This document shows positions 17,987 through 27,322 of a stretch of 64,000 nucleotides of DNA, in pieces. Numbering within the stretch: the stretch's first letter is position 1; each line of letters starts with the position of its first letter. The position numbers and the translations under genes are program-made. The stretch is from Allobacillus saliphilus (GTDB lineage: Bacteria; Bacillota; Bacilli; Bacillales; Alkalibacillaceae), in contig NZ_JAGSIE010000015.1 of assembly GCF_018138385.1 (NCBI RefSeq), positions 1-64,000 of the forward strand, given 5' to 3'. The notes beneath the pieces are model-generated. The model saw only the letters and a list, made by a program, of their open reading frames with translations. It was not told the origin of the DNA and searched no databases.

Positions 17987-18142
17987 ATGCCAAAAGAACA
18001 ACAGAGAAATGAAAAGAAGTTTTTTTCTCTTTCTTCAGAAGAGCGACATGAGTTAGAAGCCGAAGCCGTGAAAAGTAAAGAAAAAAAAGACGTGGCAAAT
18101 CAAGTATTTGATAACTTAGATAAGAAAATGACGAGAAAATAA
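17987..18142 (+). CDS. Small charged protein, 51 residues, unknown
   Basis: An ATG with AAAGGAAG upstream opens a 51-codon gene, MPKEQQRNEKKFFSLSSEER at its start and NQVFDNLDKKMTRK at its end. It is very rich in Lys and Glu and looks helical, without a membrane segment. It lies 42 bases after the Ntn-like gene and ends just before a shared terminator, so the two are probably co-transcribed. The function is unknown; such small basic-acidic proteins are common in spore formers. Confidence 0.6.
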   Translation: MPKEQQRNEKKFFSLSSEERHELEAEAVKSKEKKDVANQVFDNLDKKMTRK

Positions 18143-18162
18143 TTTTTGAATAGATATACAAA

Positions 18163-18189
18163 TCCCCAGCTCTCTCACTAAGCTGGGGA
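18163..18189. terminator. Terminator between convergent genes
   Basis: TCCCCAGC and GCTGGGGA form an 8-bp stem with an 11-base loop between the 51-residue gene and the anti-sigma gene. Confidence 0.75.
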
Positions 18190-18194
18190 CTTCA

Positions 18195-19118
18195 TTATTC
18201 ACTAAACTCCATTTTTTGAACAAACTGATCAATAATCCACGGGAAAGAACCATCACCCATGGCGCCAAAAAGCTGGGAGTCAATTGCATACATATTGTTT
18301 CCGTCTTCAACAATCGTTACATATCTCGTTAAATCTTCGTTTATATACATCGCGTGATAAGAAGACATGCCGATTTGTTCGTGTATATTTTGTTCTTCGA
18401 ATCCTTGATTCAAAATGATCTGTTCGCGCTCTTCAACTACTTGATCAACCGTCATACCTTCAAACTTTTCTACACGGATAAACGCATTTTCAAATTGGAT
18501 TTCTCCTGTTTCTGCAAAATCAGGGTAGAAGTAATCAATCGATTTTGCGTCTTCTTCTTTATTTTGATGAATCATCGGTTGATGAACATAAGAAGAATAA
18601 CCTAACTCTTCATTGACAATCAATCGCATAGTAATTTGCTCTTCCATACCTTCTGGATATACCGTTTCTGTAATCGTATTTTCTCTTTCTTGGTAGGGTT
18701 GAATCTCGGTTGTTTCATCAGCATTATCTTCGGTATTTTGTTCATCTTTTGCAGTATCCGTTTCTTCAGATTTATTTGGTGTATCATCGTTTGATTGCTC
18801 TTCTTCATTCGGTTTAGACGTTTCGTTATCGCCTTCATTTGCGGTTTCCTTATCTTCGTCCTGATCACCTGGCGTACTTGTTTGTTGAGGTTCATTGTCA
18901 CTCGCTTCATCGGAGAAAAACAAAGAGCTAAAAAAGATGCCTCCAGCAAGTAAAGCGACAATTGAAGCGGCGATGACAGGAAGAAGTGTTCGGTTTTTTC
19001 GGCGGTCGTTTTCTTGCATAACCGCTTGGAAAATCTCGTTTGTAGAAGTTTTACTTTCTGCTTGTTTATATTTATCGTCCAACCGCTCCATACGTTTTTC
19101 AAAGAAATCATCCTTCAT
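18195..19118 (-). CDS. Membrane anti-sigma factor-like protein
   Basis: A 307-residue single-pass membrane protein. Residues 1-45 are cytoplasmic and charged, a hydrophobic helix follows (LLPVIAASIVALLAGGIFF), then an acidic Asn/Glu/Asp/Thr-rich linker of about 70 residues, then a globular outer domain (from about 140). It starts 11 bases inside the end of the ECF sigma gene, the classic layout of a sigma/anti-sigma pair. It should hold the sigma factor at the membrane until an envelope signal releases it. The outer domain belongs to no family I can name. Confidence 0.75.
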   Translation of the reverse strand: MKDDFFEKRMERLDDKYKQAESKTSTNEIFQAVMQENDRRKNRTLLPVIAASIVALLAGGIFFSSLFFSDEASDNEPQQTSTPGDQDEDKETANEGDNETSKPNEEEQSNDDTPNKSEETDTAKDEQNTEDNADETTEIQPYQERENTITETVYPEGMEEQITMRLIVNEELGYSSYVHQPMIHQNKEEDAKSIDYFYPDFAETGEIQFENAFIRVEKFEGMTVDQVVEEREQIILNQGFEEQNIHEQIGMSSYHAMYINEDLTRYVTIVEDGNNMYAIDSQLFGAMGDGSFPWIIDQFVQKMEFSE

Positions 19119-19659
19119 AAATGAAACCTCCTTCCTTTAACGCATTTTTGAGCCTTTCCTTACCTCTTTTTAAGTGCGTTTTGATTGTTGCTTCCTTTGT
19201 TTTCGTAATCGCTGCTATTTCGGTAATCGACTGATCGTGAAAATAAAACAAGACGATTGGAATACGGTATTTATCTTCCATTTGTAAAATTGTGCTGTGT
19301 AAAATTCGTTCATCCTCAGTGAGGCTATGGTTTTCTAAATATGATTCAGTCAATGGTTCATGCGTTAATTTTTTGTGTTTCTCCAATTCGCGCTTTTGTT
19401 TTTTAAAGAGGTCTTTCGAGACATTCAGTGTGATGCTATAAAGCCACGTCGTAAACTTTCCGCGAGAGTATTTGTTTAAAAATCGATATACTTTAATGAA
19501 AACATCTTGAGTAACATCCGCCAGGTCGTTCTCTTGCACGCCAATTTGCCTAGCGAATCGTTCTACTGTTTTGTAATAAGCTTCGATTAACTCGCGGAAC
19601 GCTAACTCATTTCCTTCTAATGCCTGGCGAATCAATCTTTTCTCCTGAATCTCTGTCAC
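19108..19659 (-). CDS. ECF-type RNA polymerase sigma factor
   Basis: A 183-residue sigma-70 family protein with only regions 2 and 4. Region 2 includes LAFRELIEAYYKTVERFARQIG, DLADVTQDVFIKVYRFLNKYS and FTTWLYSITLNVSKDLFKKQ. Region 4 is YRIPIVLFYFHDQSITEIAA followed by TKTKEATIKTHLKRGKERLK. The size, sequence and downstream anti-sigma resemble the SigX/SigM/SigV envelope-stress group, but I do not assign one. A GTG start is preceded by a GGGGGACA site. A candidate self-recognised promoter (TGAAAC) lies about 50 bases upstream. Confidence 0.88.
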   Translation of the reverse strand: MTEIQEKRLIRQALEGNELAFRELIEAYYKTVERFARQIGVQENDLADVTQDVFIKVYRFLNKYSRGKFTTWLYSITLNVSKDLFKKQKRELEKHKKLTHEPLTESYLENHSLTEDERILHSTILQMEDKYRIPIVLFYFHDQSITEIAAITKTKEATIKTHLKRGKERLKNALKEGGFIYEG

Positions 19660-19683
19660 ATTCTGTCCCCCTCTCGCTTATAA

Positions 19684-19710
19684 GACTTTCATCACTAACA
19701 ATAAGTTTCA
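19684..19710 (-). promoter_or_regulatory. Candidate ECF autoregulatory promoter
   Basis: On the minus strand TGAAAC (19705-19710) is followed after 17 bases by AGTC (19684-19687). ECF promoters in Bacillus usually have GAAAC and CGTC about 16 bases apart, so the -10 differs by one base and the spacing by one. Confidence 0.35.
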
Positions 19711-19743
19711 TTTTCATTTCAGGATGGTCTTTTACCCAATAAT

Positions 19744-19773
19744 AAAAAAAGTGCCGACAGCTGTCAGCACTTT
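19744..19773 (-). terminator. Terminator after the helicase gene
   Basis: On the minus strand AAAGTGCTGACAGC pairs with GCTGTCGGCACTTTTTTT: a stem of about 12 bp and a strong T run, starting seven bases after the helicase stop codon. Confidence 0.85.
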
Positions 19774-19779
19774 CGATGT

Positions 19780-21276
19780 TTAGCGAGTGAATTTTCGTTG
19801 ATTTTTAGATGTTCTGCCGCGACCTTGTCCGCCGCCACTGCCACCACGGTTACTACCACCGCGTCGGTCATTACGTCCTTGGTTCCCTTTACCACGGCCG
19901 CCACCACGATTTCCTCGGTAGCTATTTTTGCGATTACCACCGTAAGACTTCTTCGCACGGATCGGTTCTACTGCGGTTAATTTAACCGGTGCTTGATTTG
20001 GTTCTTTCGTTAGTAGTTTAATCGCTGCTGCGACGACGTCCACTGCATCTTCTTTAGATAAGATTTCTTCAGCGGAACGATGATATTTTTTGCTTTCATC
20101 TGTCCAAATCGTTTGCAGGAGATCTTCTACTGCTGTTTCTTGAAGTCCTTCTACGACGTCAGAATAAGATGGAACTGCTTTTTCCTCAATTTTACGCTTA
20201 ATCAATTTTTCGATGGAACGTAAATGATCAATCTCTCTCGGTGTTGCAAAAGAGTAGGCTTGACCTTTCTTACCTGCACGACCAGTACGACCGATTCGGT
20301 GTACATAGCTTTCTGGATCTTGAGGCAAGTCGAAGTTATACACATGTGTAACCCCGGATATATCAAGACCACGCGCTGCAACGTCGGTAGCGACAAGAAT
20401 TTCTGTCGTTTGTTCTTTAAAACGAGAAATAACTTTTTCACGTTTTGACTGTTGAATGTCTCCGTGAATTCCTTCTGCAGAATAACCCCGTTTCAGTAAA
20501 CCACTTGTCAATTCATCAACACGTTTTTTCGTCCGACCGAAGATGATTGCTAAATCCGGTGACTCCGTATCTAATAATCTACATAGCGCATCGAATTTTG
20601 CGTTCTCTTTTACGACGAAGTAAAACTGATCGATATGATCGACTGTGAGCTGTTTTGCTTTTACACGGATCATTTCTGGTTCATTCATGAATCTTTCTGC
20701 AAGATTCTGAATCCGTTTCGGCATCGTTGCTGAGAAGAGCAGTGTTTGGTGTTCTTGTTTAATTTCCGCTAAAATCGCTTCGATATCTTCAATGAAACCC
20801 ATATTTAACATTTCATCTGCTTCATCCAATACTGCTGTACGGATGCCTTCCAAACGAATGGTTTTGCGACGAATGTGATCCAATAAGCGGCCAGGTGTTG
20901 CTGCGACTAATTGTGGACGGCGTTTCAACGCACGAATCTGTCGTTGAATATCTTGTCCTCCATAAACTGGAACAGTGTGCACATTTTTATGCTGTCCAAT
21001 CCGGTTTAATTCCTCAGCCACTTGAATCGCTAACTCACGTGTTGGGGCAATGACAATTCCTTGAATAGAACGGTTGCTTGGATCAATATTTTGAATCATC
21101 GGCACCCCGAAAGCAGTCGTTTTACCCGTACCCGTTTGCGCTTGTCCGATCAAGTCTTTACCAGCTAGAGCGGTTGGGATTGCTTGCTCCTGAATTGGCG
21201 TAGCTGACTCAAATCCCATCTCGGCAAGCGACTTCAAAACACTTGCTTCAATGTTTAATTCGTTAAATGTTTTCAA
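19780..21276 (-). CDS. cshA: DEAD-box RNA helicase, CshA type
   Basis: A 498-residue ATP-dependent RNA helicase. Motifs in order: Q motif ([14 protein letters not shown]), I (AQTGTGKT, 46-53), Ia (PTRELAIQ), Ib (TPGRL), II (VLDEADEML), III (FSATMP), IV ([13 protein letters not shown]), V ([10 protein letters not shown]) and VI ([10 protein letters not shown]). A Gly/Arg/Asn-rich tail (about 435-498) binds RNA, as in CshA proteins linked to ribosome assembly and the RNA degradosome. AGGAGG is upstream of the ATG. The 253-base gap to the next gene may contain a long 5' leader typical of cold-inducible helicase genes, but I see no defined motif there. Confidence 0.9.
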   Translation of the reverse strand: MKTFNELNIEASVLKSLAEMGFESATPIQEQAIPTALAGKDLIGQAQTGTGKTTAFGVPMIQNIDPSNRSIQGIVIAPTRELAIQVAEELNRIGQHKNVHTVPVYGGQDIQRQIRALKRRPQLVAATPGRLLDHIRRKTIRLEGIRTAVLDEADEMLNMGFIEDIEAILAEIKQEHQTLLFSATMPKRIQNLAERFMNEPEMIRVKAKQLTVDHIDQFYFVVKENAKFDALCRLLDTESPDLAIIFGRTKKRVDELTSGLLKRGYSAEGIHGDIQQSKREKVISRFKEQTTEILVATDVAARGLDISGVTHVYNFDLPQDPESYVHRIGRTGRAGKKGQAYSFATPREIDHLRSIEKLIKRKIEEKAVPSYSDVVEGLQETAVEDLLQTIWTDESKKYHRSAEEILSKEDAVDVVAAAIKLLTKEPNQAPVKLTAVEPIRAKKSYGGNRKNSYRGNRGGGRGKGNQGRNDRRGGSNRGGSGGGQGRGRTSKNQRKFTR

Positions 21277-21529
21277 ACTTTTTCCTCCTATAATGTAAAA
21301 TGCCTAATATCTATTATCTCCATAAAAAAATAGCACATGCTGAATTAGGCGAAAAAGTGTTACTTCCGTTTCAGCTGTAACTATCCAATCGTTGTTGTTA
21401 AGAATCTATCAGACGTCTAAGTATAACCTGGCAAGTGATGGAAAGTCAATTAAAAGGATTTGTTCGTACTTCACTGCAATCCAATCATATCGGGCACAAT
21501 TTTAATCAAAATTATGGAGGGTCCTCATA

Positions 21530-21643
21530 ATGAATTCAGTGAAAAGAAAATTGGATTGTATTATCTGTCTCAATACGCTGCTTATTGTCTTAACAATCGT
21601 TCACCACTTATTTGTATGGGATCGGCTTCGTAAAAGTAAGTAA
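21530..21643 (+). CDS. Small single-pass membrane protein, 37 residues
   Basis: GGAGGG sits 8 bases before an ATG that opens MNSVKRKLDC, then a hydrophobic helix IICLNTLLIVLTIVHHLFVW and a basic tail DRLRKSK. The form is of a small membrane peptide with a positive end on both sides. It has no recognised family. A gene of unknown function follows 52 bases later, and the two may be co-transcribed. Confidence 0.5.
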   Translation: MNSVKRKLDCIICLNTLLIVLTIVHHLFVWDRLRKSK

Positions 21644-21695
21644 CACGGATAAGCTGTTCGCATAAGATAGTATAAGAAAAGGGAGGTCGATAAGA

Positions 21696-22052
21696 GTGGT
21701 TATCCATGGGAATCCTACGTATTGGACACCTGTTTTCCGGCAACAAAATTCTAATCATCAATACCCTGAAGTTCAGCCACAAGCATTTCAGACTTCGGCC
21801 TCCCAAATGGCTCGATTGATTGAGGAAGCTGGTCGTCTGACAACGTCCATTTTTGATTCAGAATCTCATGCTCGTGCAATTATGGGAGCTGCTCAGAAAA
21901 ATGACCATAAAACAGTGGTTTCTTTATTGGATCAATCACTCGACTTTTCTGTTAGCTCGGTGACTTACACGCCGACTGGCTTAAAAGTACAGCTCAATGC
22001 CAAAGAAGAAATGGAACGAGGAAGCCTGACGCTACAGTATATATGGGAATAG
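21696..22052 (+). CDS. Hypothetical protein, 118 residues
   Basis: A soluble 118-residue protein with a Gln/Asn/Pro-rich start (residues 1-35) and a helical middle, ARLIEEAGRLTTSIFDSESHARAIMGAA, followed by strands (SVSSVTYTPTGLKVQLNA). A GTG start with GGGAGGT upstream is the best choice. I do not recognise the family. The extended N-terminus of the type QxPEVQPQAFQ is often seen in spore-associated Bacillus proteins, which is weak evidence only. A terminator follows directly. Confidence 0.6.
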   Translation: MVIHGNPTYWTPVFRQQNSNHQYPEVQPQAFQTSASQMARLIEEAGRLTTSIFDSESHARAIMGAAQKNDHKTVVSLLDQSLDFSVSSVTYTPTGLKVQLNAKEEMERGSLTLQYIWE

Positions 22053-22057
22053 CAAGA

Positions 22058-22094
22058 AAAAATCTCGCTGAAGATGACAGAGCGAGATTTTTTT
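22058..22094 (+). terminator. Terminator
   Basis: AAAAATCTCGCT pairs with AGCGAGATTTTTTT around an 11-base loop. Confidence 0.85.
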
Positions 22095-22165
22095 GTGAGC
22101 AGAAATTCAGCCATAAATAAGGTATGATAGGAAGTAGGATAATTTTACATACTAAGGGGGATATT

Positions 22166-23350
22166 ATGAAACAAATTTATTTGGTTGATGGTGCACGCAC
22201 GGCTTTTGGAACATTTGGTGGTTCATTGAAATCCGAACAGGCGGACGACCTAGGTGCTGTTACGGCAAAGGAAGCGTTGAAGCGGTCAAAAGTAAAAGAA
22301 GAGCATATCGATCATATTGTTTATGGAAACGTTATTCACTCCCACACGAATGCGGCTTATTTGGCAAGGCACATTGGCTTGAAAGCAGGAATCCCACAAG
22401 AGGTACCAGCACTAACGTTAAATCGCTTGTGCGGATCAGGGGCTCAGTCGATTATCTCGGCAGCTCAATCGTTAATGGTCGGTGATGGAGAAATTGCCCT
22501 AGCTGGCGGAGCGGAAAATATGTCAATGGCCCCTTTTGCGAATTTCGAACAACGATTTGGTGGCAAAAAAATGGGGACGTTGAAATTCGAAGACATGTTG
22601 ATGAGTACGTTAACAGATGAGTATGCTGGAAGCGGCATGGGTTTGACAGCTGAAAAGCTTGCAGAGCAGTATGAAATCTCTCGCGAAGAACAAGATGCTT
22701 TTGCACTTGAAAGTCAGCAAAGAGCCGATGCAGCGAGAGATTCAGGGCGCTTTTCTGAAGAAATCGTTCCTTATGAAGTAAAAACGAGAAAAGGATCGAT
22801 TATTTTTGAACAAGATGAACATATCAAAGCGGATGCAACGGCAGAGAGAATGGCTCAGCTTAGAACATCCTTTAAAAAAGACGGCACAGTAACAGCTGGT
22901 AACGCAAGTGGTATCAATGATGGAGCAGCTTCTGTCATCGTTGCAACTGAATCAGCTGTAGAGAATCATCAATTACAGCCAATGGCAAAAATCGTTTCGT
23001 GGGGTATTGCAGGGGTGGACCCAACCGTTATGGGAATCGGACCAGTACCTGCAATCAAGCAAGCGTTGAAGCGTGCCGATATGAGTCTGGAGGATATGGA
23101 TTTAATTGAAGTGAACGAAGCGTTTGCTGCTCAATATTTAGCTGTCGAAAAAGAACTCGGATTGGATCGCATAAAAACCAATGTGAATGGTGGAGCGATT
23201 GCACTCGGGCATCCGGTAGGTGTGAGTGGAACACGATTAGTGTTGAGCTTGGCATATGAATTAAAGAGACAAAACAAGCGTTATGGCGTTGCTAGTTTAT
23301 GTATCGGCGGTGGTCAAGGAATTGCAGTCGTTATTGAGAATGTTCAATAA
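22166..23350 (+). CDS. Acetyl-CoA acetyltransferase (thiolase)
   Basis: A 394-residue thiolase that condenses or cleaves acyl-CoA. The nucleophile is C89 in LNRLCGSGAQSI; the second-half motifs are NVNGGAIALGHPVGVSGTR (catalytic His) and SLCIGGGQGIA (catalytic Cys). The ATG at 22166 with AAGGGGG upstream starts the conserved KQIYLVDGARTAFGTFGG; a longer frame opens 14 codons earlier without a site. It is close to AtoB/MmgA-type enzymes. No other fatty-acid or butanoate genes are adjacent, so the pathway cannot be stated. Confidence 0.9.
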   Translation: MKQIYLVDGARTAFGTFGGSLKSEQADDLGAVTAKEALKRSKVKEEHIDHIVYGNVIHSHTNAAYLARHIGLKAGIPQEVPALTLNRLCGSGAQSIISAAQSLMVGDGEIALAGGAENMSMAPFANFEQRFGGKKMGTLKFEDMLMSTLTDEYAGSGMGLTAEKLAEQYEISREEQDAFALESQQRADAARDSGRFSEEIVPYEVKTRKGSIIFEQDEHIKADATAERMAQLRTSFKKDGTVTAGNASGINDGAASVIVATESAVENHQLQPMAKIVSWGIAGVDPTVMGIGPVPAIKQALKRADMSLEDMDLIEVNEAFAAQYLAVEKELGLDRIKTNVNGGAIALGHPVGVSGTRLVLSLAYELKRQNKRYGVASLCIGGGQGIAVVIENVQ

Positions 23351-23387
23351 GAAAGATATCTAAAGCTTTTAATGAAGGAGAGTTCAT

Positions 23388-24614
23388 GTGAAGATTTTGA
23401 AGCCCGTTCTCTTCCTGCTCACATCTGTCATGCTCGTTGCTTGCCAATCGGAAACGGAAGTGGACTTTTCCGATCAACAGTTGGAAGAAGCAATCCGAGC
23501 TGAAGTAGATCAACAGGAAGATGAATTATATTTATCGGACGTACGTGATTTAAAAACGTTAGATCTGTCTGAAGAAGCAATTGAAGATTTAGAAGGCATT
23601 GAAGCGCTTGAATCAATCGAAGAAATCAATTTAACCGATAATGAGATTACCAATGTTGAGCCGTTAACAACGTTGCCGGAATTGAAAGAAGTTAATTTGA
23701 CCGGTAATCCATTGGAAGAAGAAGCAATCACAAAATTGGAAGAGAAAGGTATTAAAGTAACTTTCGAAATAGAACAAGTCGGTTTGCTTGATGGACCGGG
23801 AGGATTTCTATGGAAGGTCGAGAATGGTGACACTACAGTTTACCTTCAGGGGACGGTCCATTTAGGTGATTCGGACCTCTTCCCGATGCATGAAAAAATC
23901 GAACAAGCTTATGTGGATTCTGATGTTGTTGTTCCTGAAATTGATTTATTCAATTTAGACATGGCTGAAATGAACCAGTTACAGATGGAGTTGGGGACAT
24001 TTCAAGATGGCACAACGCTCGAAGACCATCTTCCTGAAGACACCTACAGGGAAGTAAAAGCATTTTTCGAAGGCAAAGGTTTTCCGATGGCTGTTATCGA
24101 TACGTACAAACCATGGCTTGTCTCTACTATGGTCTCTCAATTGATGGTGCAAGAACTTGGGTTTACAGAAGGAGTCGATATGTACTTCCTATCAAAAGCG
24201 CAAGCAGATGATAAAGAAGTTATTGCTTTAGAAACAGCGAGAGACCAACTTGGAATTTTTGCAGACTTATCGATGGATTACCAAGTGCAACTGTTAGAAG
24301 AGTCATTGATTGATATTGACACATATGAAAAAGATTTGCGACAGTTAATCGACATATACAAAACTGGGAACGTCGATGAATTATTGGATGTTTTATTTGA
24401 AACAGACGCTGCTATGAGTGTAGAAGAAGAAGCTTATATGGAAGCATTGAACGATAACCGAAACTATGGAATGGCAGAAGAAATCACGAAATTCCTTGAG
24501 TCTGGAGAGGACCAAACATACTTTGTCATCGTCGGGAGCTTACATTTAATACTAGAGCCTCATGTCGTCTCCATTTTGGAAGATGAAGGTTATGAGGTAG
24601 AACATATTCATTAA
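23388..24614 (+). CDS. Lipoprotein with leucine-rich repeats fused to a TraB/GumN domain
   Basis: A 408-residue exported lipoprotein (leader ending LVAC, C19). Residues about 45-125 hold two to three leucine-rich repeats of the internalin kind (LKTLDLSEEAIEDLEGI, LESIEEINLTDNEITNVEPL, LPELKEVNLTGNPLEEE). Residues about 135-408 are a TraB/GumN domain: GFLWKVENGDTTVYLQGTVH plus LG, and the end YFVIVGSLHLILEPHVVSIL carries the paired histidine motif. The TraB superfamily is related to Tiki-type metalloproteases. GTG start with AAGGAGAG. Fusion of the two domains is unusual. pgi follows 20 bases later, so co-transcription is possible. Confidence 0.8.
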   Translation: MKILKPVLFLLTSVMLVACQSETEVDFSDQQLEEAIRAEVDQQEDELYLSDVRDLKTLDLSEEAIEDLEGIEALESIEEINLTDNEITNVEPLTTLPELKEVNLTGNPLEEEAITKLEEKGIKVTFEIEQVGLLDGPGGFLWKVENGDTTVYLQGTVHLGDSDLFPMHEKIEQAYVDSDVVVPEIDLFNLDMAEMNQLQMELGTFQDGTTLEDHLPEDTYREVKAFFEGKGFPMAVIDTYKPWLVSTMVSQLMVQELGFTEGVDMYFLSKAQADDKEVIALETARDQLGIFADLSMDYQVQLLEESLIDIDTYEKDLRQLIDIYKTGNVDELLDVLFETDAAMSVEEEAYMEALNDNRNYGMAEEITKFLESGEDQTYFVIVGSLHLILEPHVVSILEDEGYEVEHIH

Positions 24615-24634
24615 AAACAGCCGGAGGGAATAAG

Positions 24635-25912
24635 ATGATTCAACTGACTTATTCAGGTGATGAACAACAAATTTTGAAGGAACGCAAAGATTCTCTACAA
24701 CAAATCCATGCGAATTTATATGATAAAAAAGGTGAAGGATCGGAATTTCTCGGTTGGTTGGATTGGCCAAGTCGAATGAGCGAGCAGTTCTTAAAAAGAA
24801 TGAACGAAACAGCTGAAACTATTCGTAAACAAGCGGATGTGTTAGTCGTTATCGGTATTGGTGGTTCTTATTTAGGGGCAAAGGCAGTGATCGAAGCTTT
24901 GTCTCCTCATTTTTCCAATGACAATGATTTTGAAGTTCTTTTTGCGGGTCATCAGGTAAGCGGTGCGTACGTAAAAGAACTTTTGGCATACATTGATGAT
25001 AAAGAAGTCGCTGTTAATGTCATCTCGAAATCAGGTACGACGACAGAGCCGGCGATTGCCTTTCGTTTTCTTCAGCAGTATATGGAAGAGCGTTATGGTG
25101 ATGAAGCAGCTTCGCGAATTTATGTCACAACGGATGAGAACAAGGGCGCATTGCTCGAAGTTGCGAAAGAAAAAGGCTATGACCGTTTTGTCGTTCCAGA
25201 CGATATCGGTGGACGGTATTCCGTATTTACAGCAGTTGGCTTATTGCCAATTGCCAGTGCAGGATTTTCAATCGATGAGCTGATTGCTGGTGCGAAGGAA
25301 GCGGAAGAAGCATACAAGTCGTTTGATTTGAAACAAAACTCAGCAATCCGCTATGCAGCAATCCGTCATGCTCTTTACCAAGAAGGATTCAAGACGGAAG
25401 TACAAGCAACCTTTGAACCAAAAATGAATTATGTCCAAGAATGGTGGAAGCAACTATTCGGCGAGAGTGAAGGCAAGCAAGGGAAGGGTATTTTTCCTGC
25501 ATCTGTTACTTATACGACAGATTTGCATTCGCTTGGGCAATATATTCAAGACGGAGAAAGAAATCTCTTTGAGTCCTTTATCGTATTCGATGAAGTCGAG
25601 CAAGATATGACGATTGTTGAGAAAGACAATGACGCAGATCAGCTCAATTACTTAGCAGGACGCAGCTTACATGAGTTTAATGAAAAAGCTTATCAAGGTG
25701 TTTCTGAAACACATCTAGCTGGAGACGTTCCGCAAATTGGCTTACGCGTGAAAAAATTAGATGCCCACCACATCGGCCATTTACTTTATTTTTACATGCT
25801 CGCGTGTGCGTATTCCGGTTATTTATTGAATGTTAATCCGTTTGATCAACCGGGCGTTGAAGATTATAAAACGAAAATTTTTGAATTGCTCGGGAAGCCA
25901 GGGTACGCGTAA
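24635..25912 (+). CDS. pgi: Glucose-6-phosphate isomerase
   Basis: A 425-residue phosphoglucose isomerase interconverting glucose-6-phosphate and fructose-6-phosphate. Signatures include VIGIGGSYLGAKA, VISKSGTTTEPAIAFR, GGRYSVFTAVGLLPIA and the C-terminal NVNPFDQPGVEDYK, where the catalytic Lys is found. It is about 25 residues shorter than Bacillus subtilis Pgi (450), mostly at the N-terminus, which starts MIQLTYSGDEQQ. A GGAGGG site supports this ATG, so the short start appears real. It is flanked by two TraB-domain genes. Confidence 0.92.
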   Translation: MIQLTYSGDEQQILKERKDSLQQIHANLYDKKGEGSEFLGWLDWPSRMSEQFLKRMNETAETIRKQADVLVVIGIGGSYLGAKAVIEALSPHFSNDNDFEVLFAGHQVSGAYVKELLAYIDDKEVAVNVISKSGTTTEPAIAFRFLQQYMEERYGDEAASRIYVTTDENKGALLEVAKEKGYDRFVVPDDIGGRYSVFTAVGLLPIASAGFSIDELIAGAKEAEEAYKSFDLKQNSAIRYAAIRHALYQEGFKTEVQATFEPKMNYVQEWWKQLFGESEGKQGKGIFPASVTYTTDLHSLGQYIQDGERNLFESFIVFDEVEQDMTIVEKDNDADQLNYLAGRSLHEFNEKAYQGVSETHLAGDVPQIGLRVKKLDAHHIGHLLYFYMLACAYSGYLLNVNPFDQPGVEDYKTKIFELLGKPGYA

Positions 25913-25942
25913 ACAACTTGATAAATGAGAAGATTTTTTAAA

Positions 25943-25977
25943 AAAGAGTCCATTCCTTTCTAGGGACGGGCTCTTTT
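25943..25977 (+). terminator. Terminator after pgi
   Basis: AAAGAG(T)CC and GG(G)CTCTTTT pair, with a T run. Confidence 0.75.
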
Positions 25978-26026
25978 ATGGTAAAATGAAGAAGTTATTT
26001 GAAATTTTATTTAAAGGAAGTCGCTT

Positions 26027-27199
26027 ATGTCAGAAGAAAATATAACGCGAATCGATTTGGACGGAAAAGAGATCATCCTCATCGGTACTGCACACGTATC
26101 GAAACAAAGTGCCTTACAAGTTAAAGAAGTAATCGAAGCAGAGCAGCCGGATTCTGTTTGTGTCGAGTTAGACGAACAACGCTATGAATCCGTGAAGGAT
26201 AAAAACAAATGGGAAAACATGGACATTTTTAAAGTCGTCAAGGAAAAGAAAGCGACGTTACTATTAATGAACATGATGATTTCATCATTTCAAAATCGAG
26301 TTGCCAAGCAATTTGGAATTCAACCAGGACAGGAAATGATCCAAGGGATAGAATCCGCCAGTGAGATCGGTGCTGAGCTTGTACTTGCCGATCGAAATAT
26401 TCAAACGACCTTTTCACGCATTTGGCGCAATATTGGTCTTTCAGGACGCGCCAAGTTAATGATGAGTATCTTTTACAGTATATTTAATAAAGAAGAGATC
26501 TCCGAAGAAGAGTTAGAAAAAATGAAATCCCAAGACATGTTGAATACTGTCATGGAAGAGTTTACGAGAGAGTTTCCGCGATTGAAGAAGCCATTAATTG
26601 ATGAACGGGATCAATATTTGGCTCAAAAAATCAAAAAAGCTCCTGGTGACAAGGTGGTTGCTGTGTTAGGTGCAGCGCACGTTCCTGGGATTAAAAGAGA
26701 AATTTATCAAGAAAATGATTTTGAAAAACTTTCTGCTGTTCCGAAAAAGTCGAAAGTGCCTAAGATGATCGGTTGGACGATTCCAATTATTATTTTATCC
26801 GTGATTGCTTATACATTTTATATGAATCCATCAGCCGGTTGGCAGCAAACGATCAGCTGGGTGTTATGGAACGGTGGATTATCTGCTCTAGGTGCAGCGA
26901 TTGCTTTAGGCCATCCGTTAACAGTAATAACAGCCTTTTTAGCAGCGCCATTCAGTTCATTGAACCCGTTGCTCGCAGCTGGGTGGTTTGCAGGGATTGT
27001 CCAGGCATTCATTCGGAAACCACACGTGTCAGATTTTGAAAGCCTTCCAGATGACGTGCTTTCCGTTAAAGGTTTCTGGGATAATAAAGTCACGCGAATT
27101 TTATTAATTGTAGTACTTACGAACATTGGAAGCTCGTTAGGCACGTTCATCGGTGGCGCTGACGTCTTACGTGTTTTCTTCGATAATTTACTTTCATAA
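26027..27199 (+). CDS. TraB/PrgY-type membrane protein
   Basis: A 390-residue protein. The cytoplasmic N-terminal TraB domain starts ITRIDLDGKEIILIGTAHVS and has SVCVELDEQRYESV and the partner motif VAVLGAAHVPGIKREI, conserved in PrgY/TraB proteins. From about residue 245 there are three to four membrane helices (IPIIILSVIAYTFYM and LLIVVLTNIGSSLGTFIGG among them). PrgY and TraB shut down self-response to peptide sex pheromones in Enterococcus. Most chromosomal homologues have no known role. A second TraB-domain gene lies just across pgi. Confidence 0.85.
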   Translation: MSEENITRIDLDGKEIILIGTAHVSKQSALQVKEVIEAEQPDSVCVELDEQRYESVKDKNKWENMDIFKVVKEKKATLLLMNMMISSFQNRVAKQFGIQPGQEMIQGIESASEIGAELVLADRNIQTTFSRIWRNIGLSGRAKLMMSIFYSIFNKEEISEEELEKMKSQDMLNTVMEEFTREFPRLKKPLIDERDQYLAQKIKKAPGDKVVAVLGAAHVPGIKREIYQENDFEKLSAVPKKSKVPKMIGWTIPIIILSVIAYTFYMNPSAGWQQTISWVLWNGGLSALGAAIALGHPLTVITAFLAAPFSSLNPLLAAGWFAGIVQAFIRKPHVSDFESLPDDVLSVKGFWDNKVTRILLIVVLTNIGSSLGTFIGGADVLRVFFDNLLS

Positions 27200-27204
27200 T
27201 GGTG

Positions 27205-27244
27205 AAATTCCTGGTGATCCATGTTGATTTCCAGGGATTTTTTA
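27205..27244 (+). terminator. Terminator
   Basis: AAATTCCTGG pairs with CCAGGGATTT around a 20-base loop, with TTTTTT after. Confidence 0.65.
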
Positions 27245-27322
27245 TTTACTATCAGTTGATTATTCACGTAACTTTCAGTAGTATTGACAAAGGAAATACG
27301 CAAATTTGAAAAGAGGGTAAGC

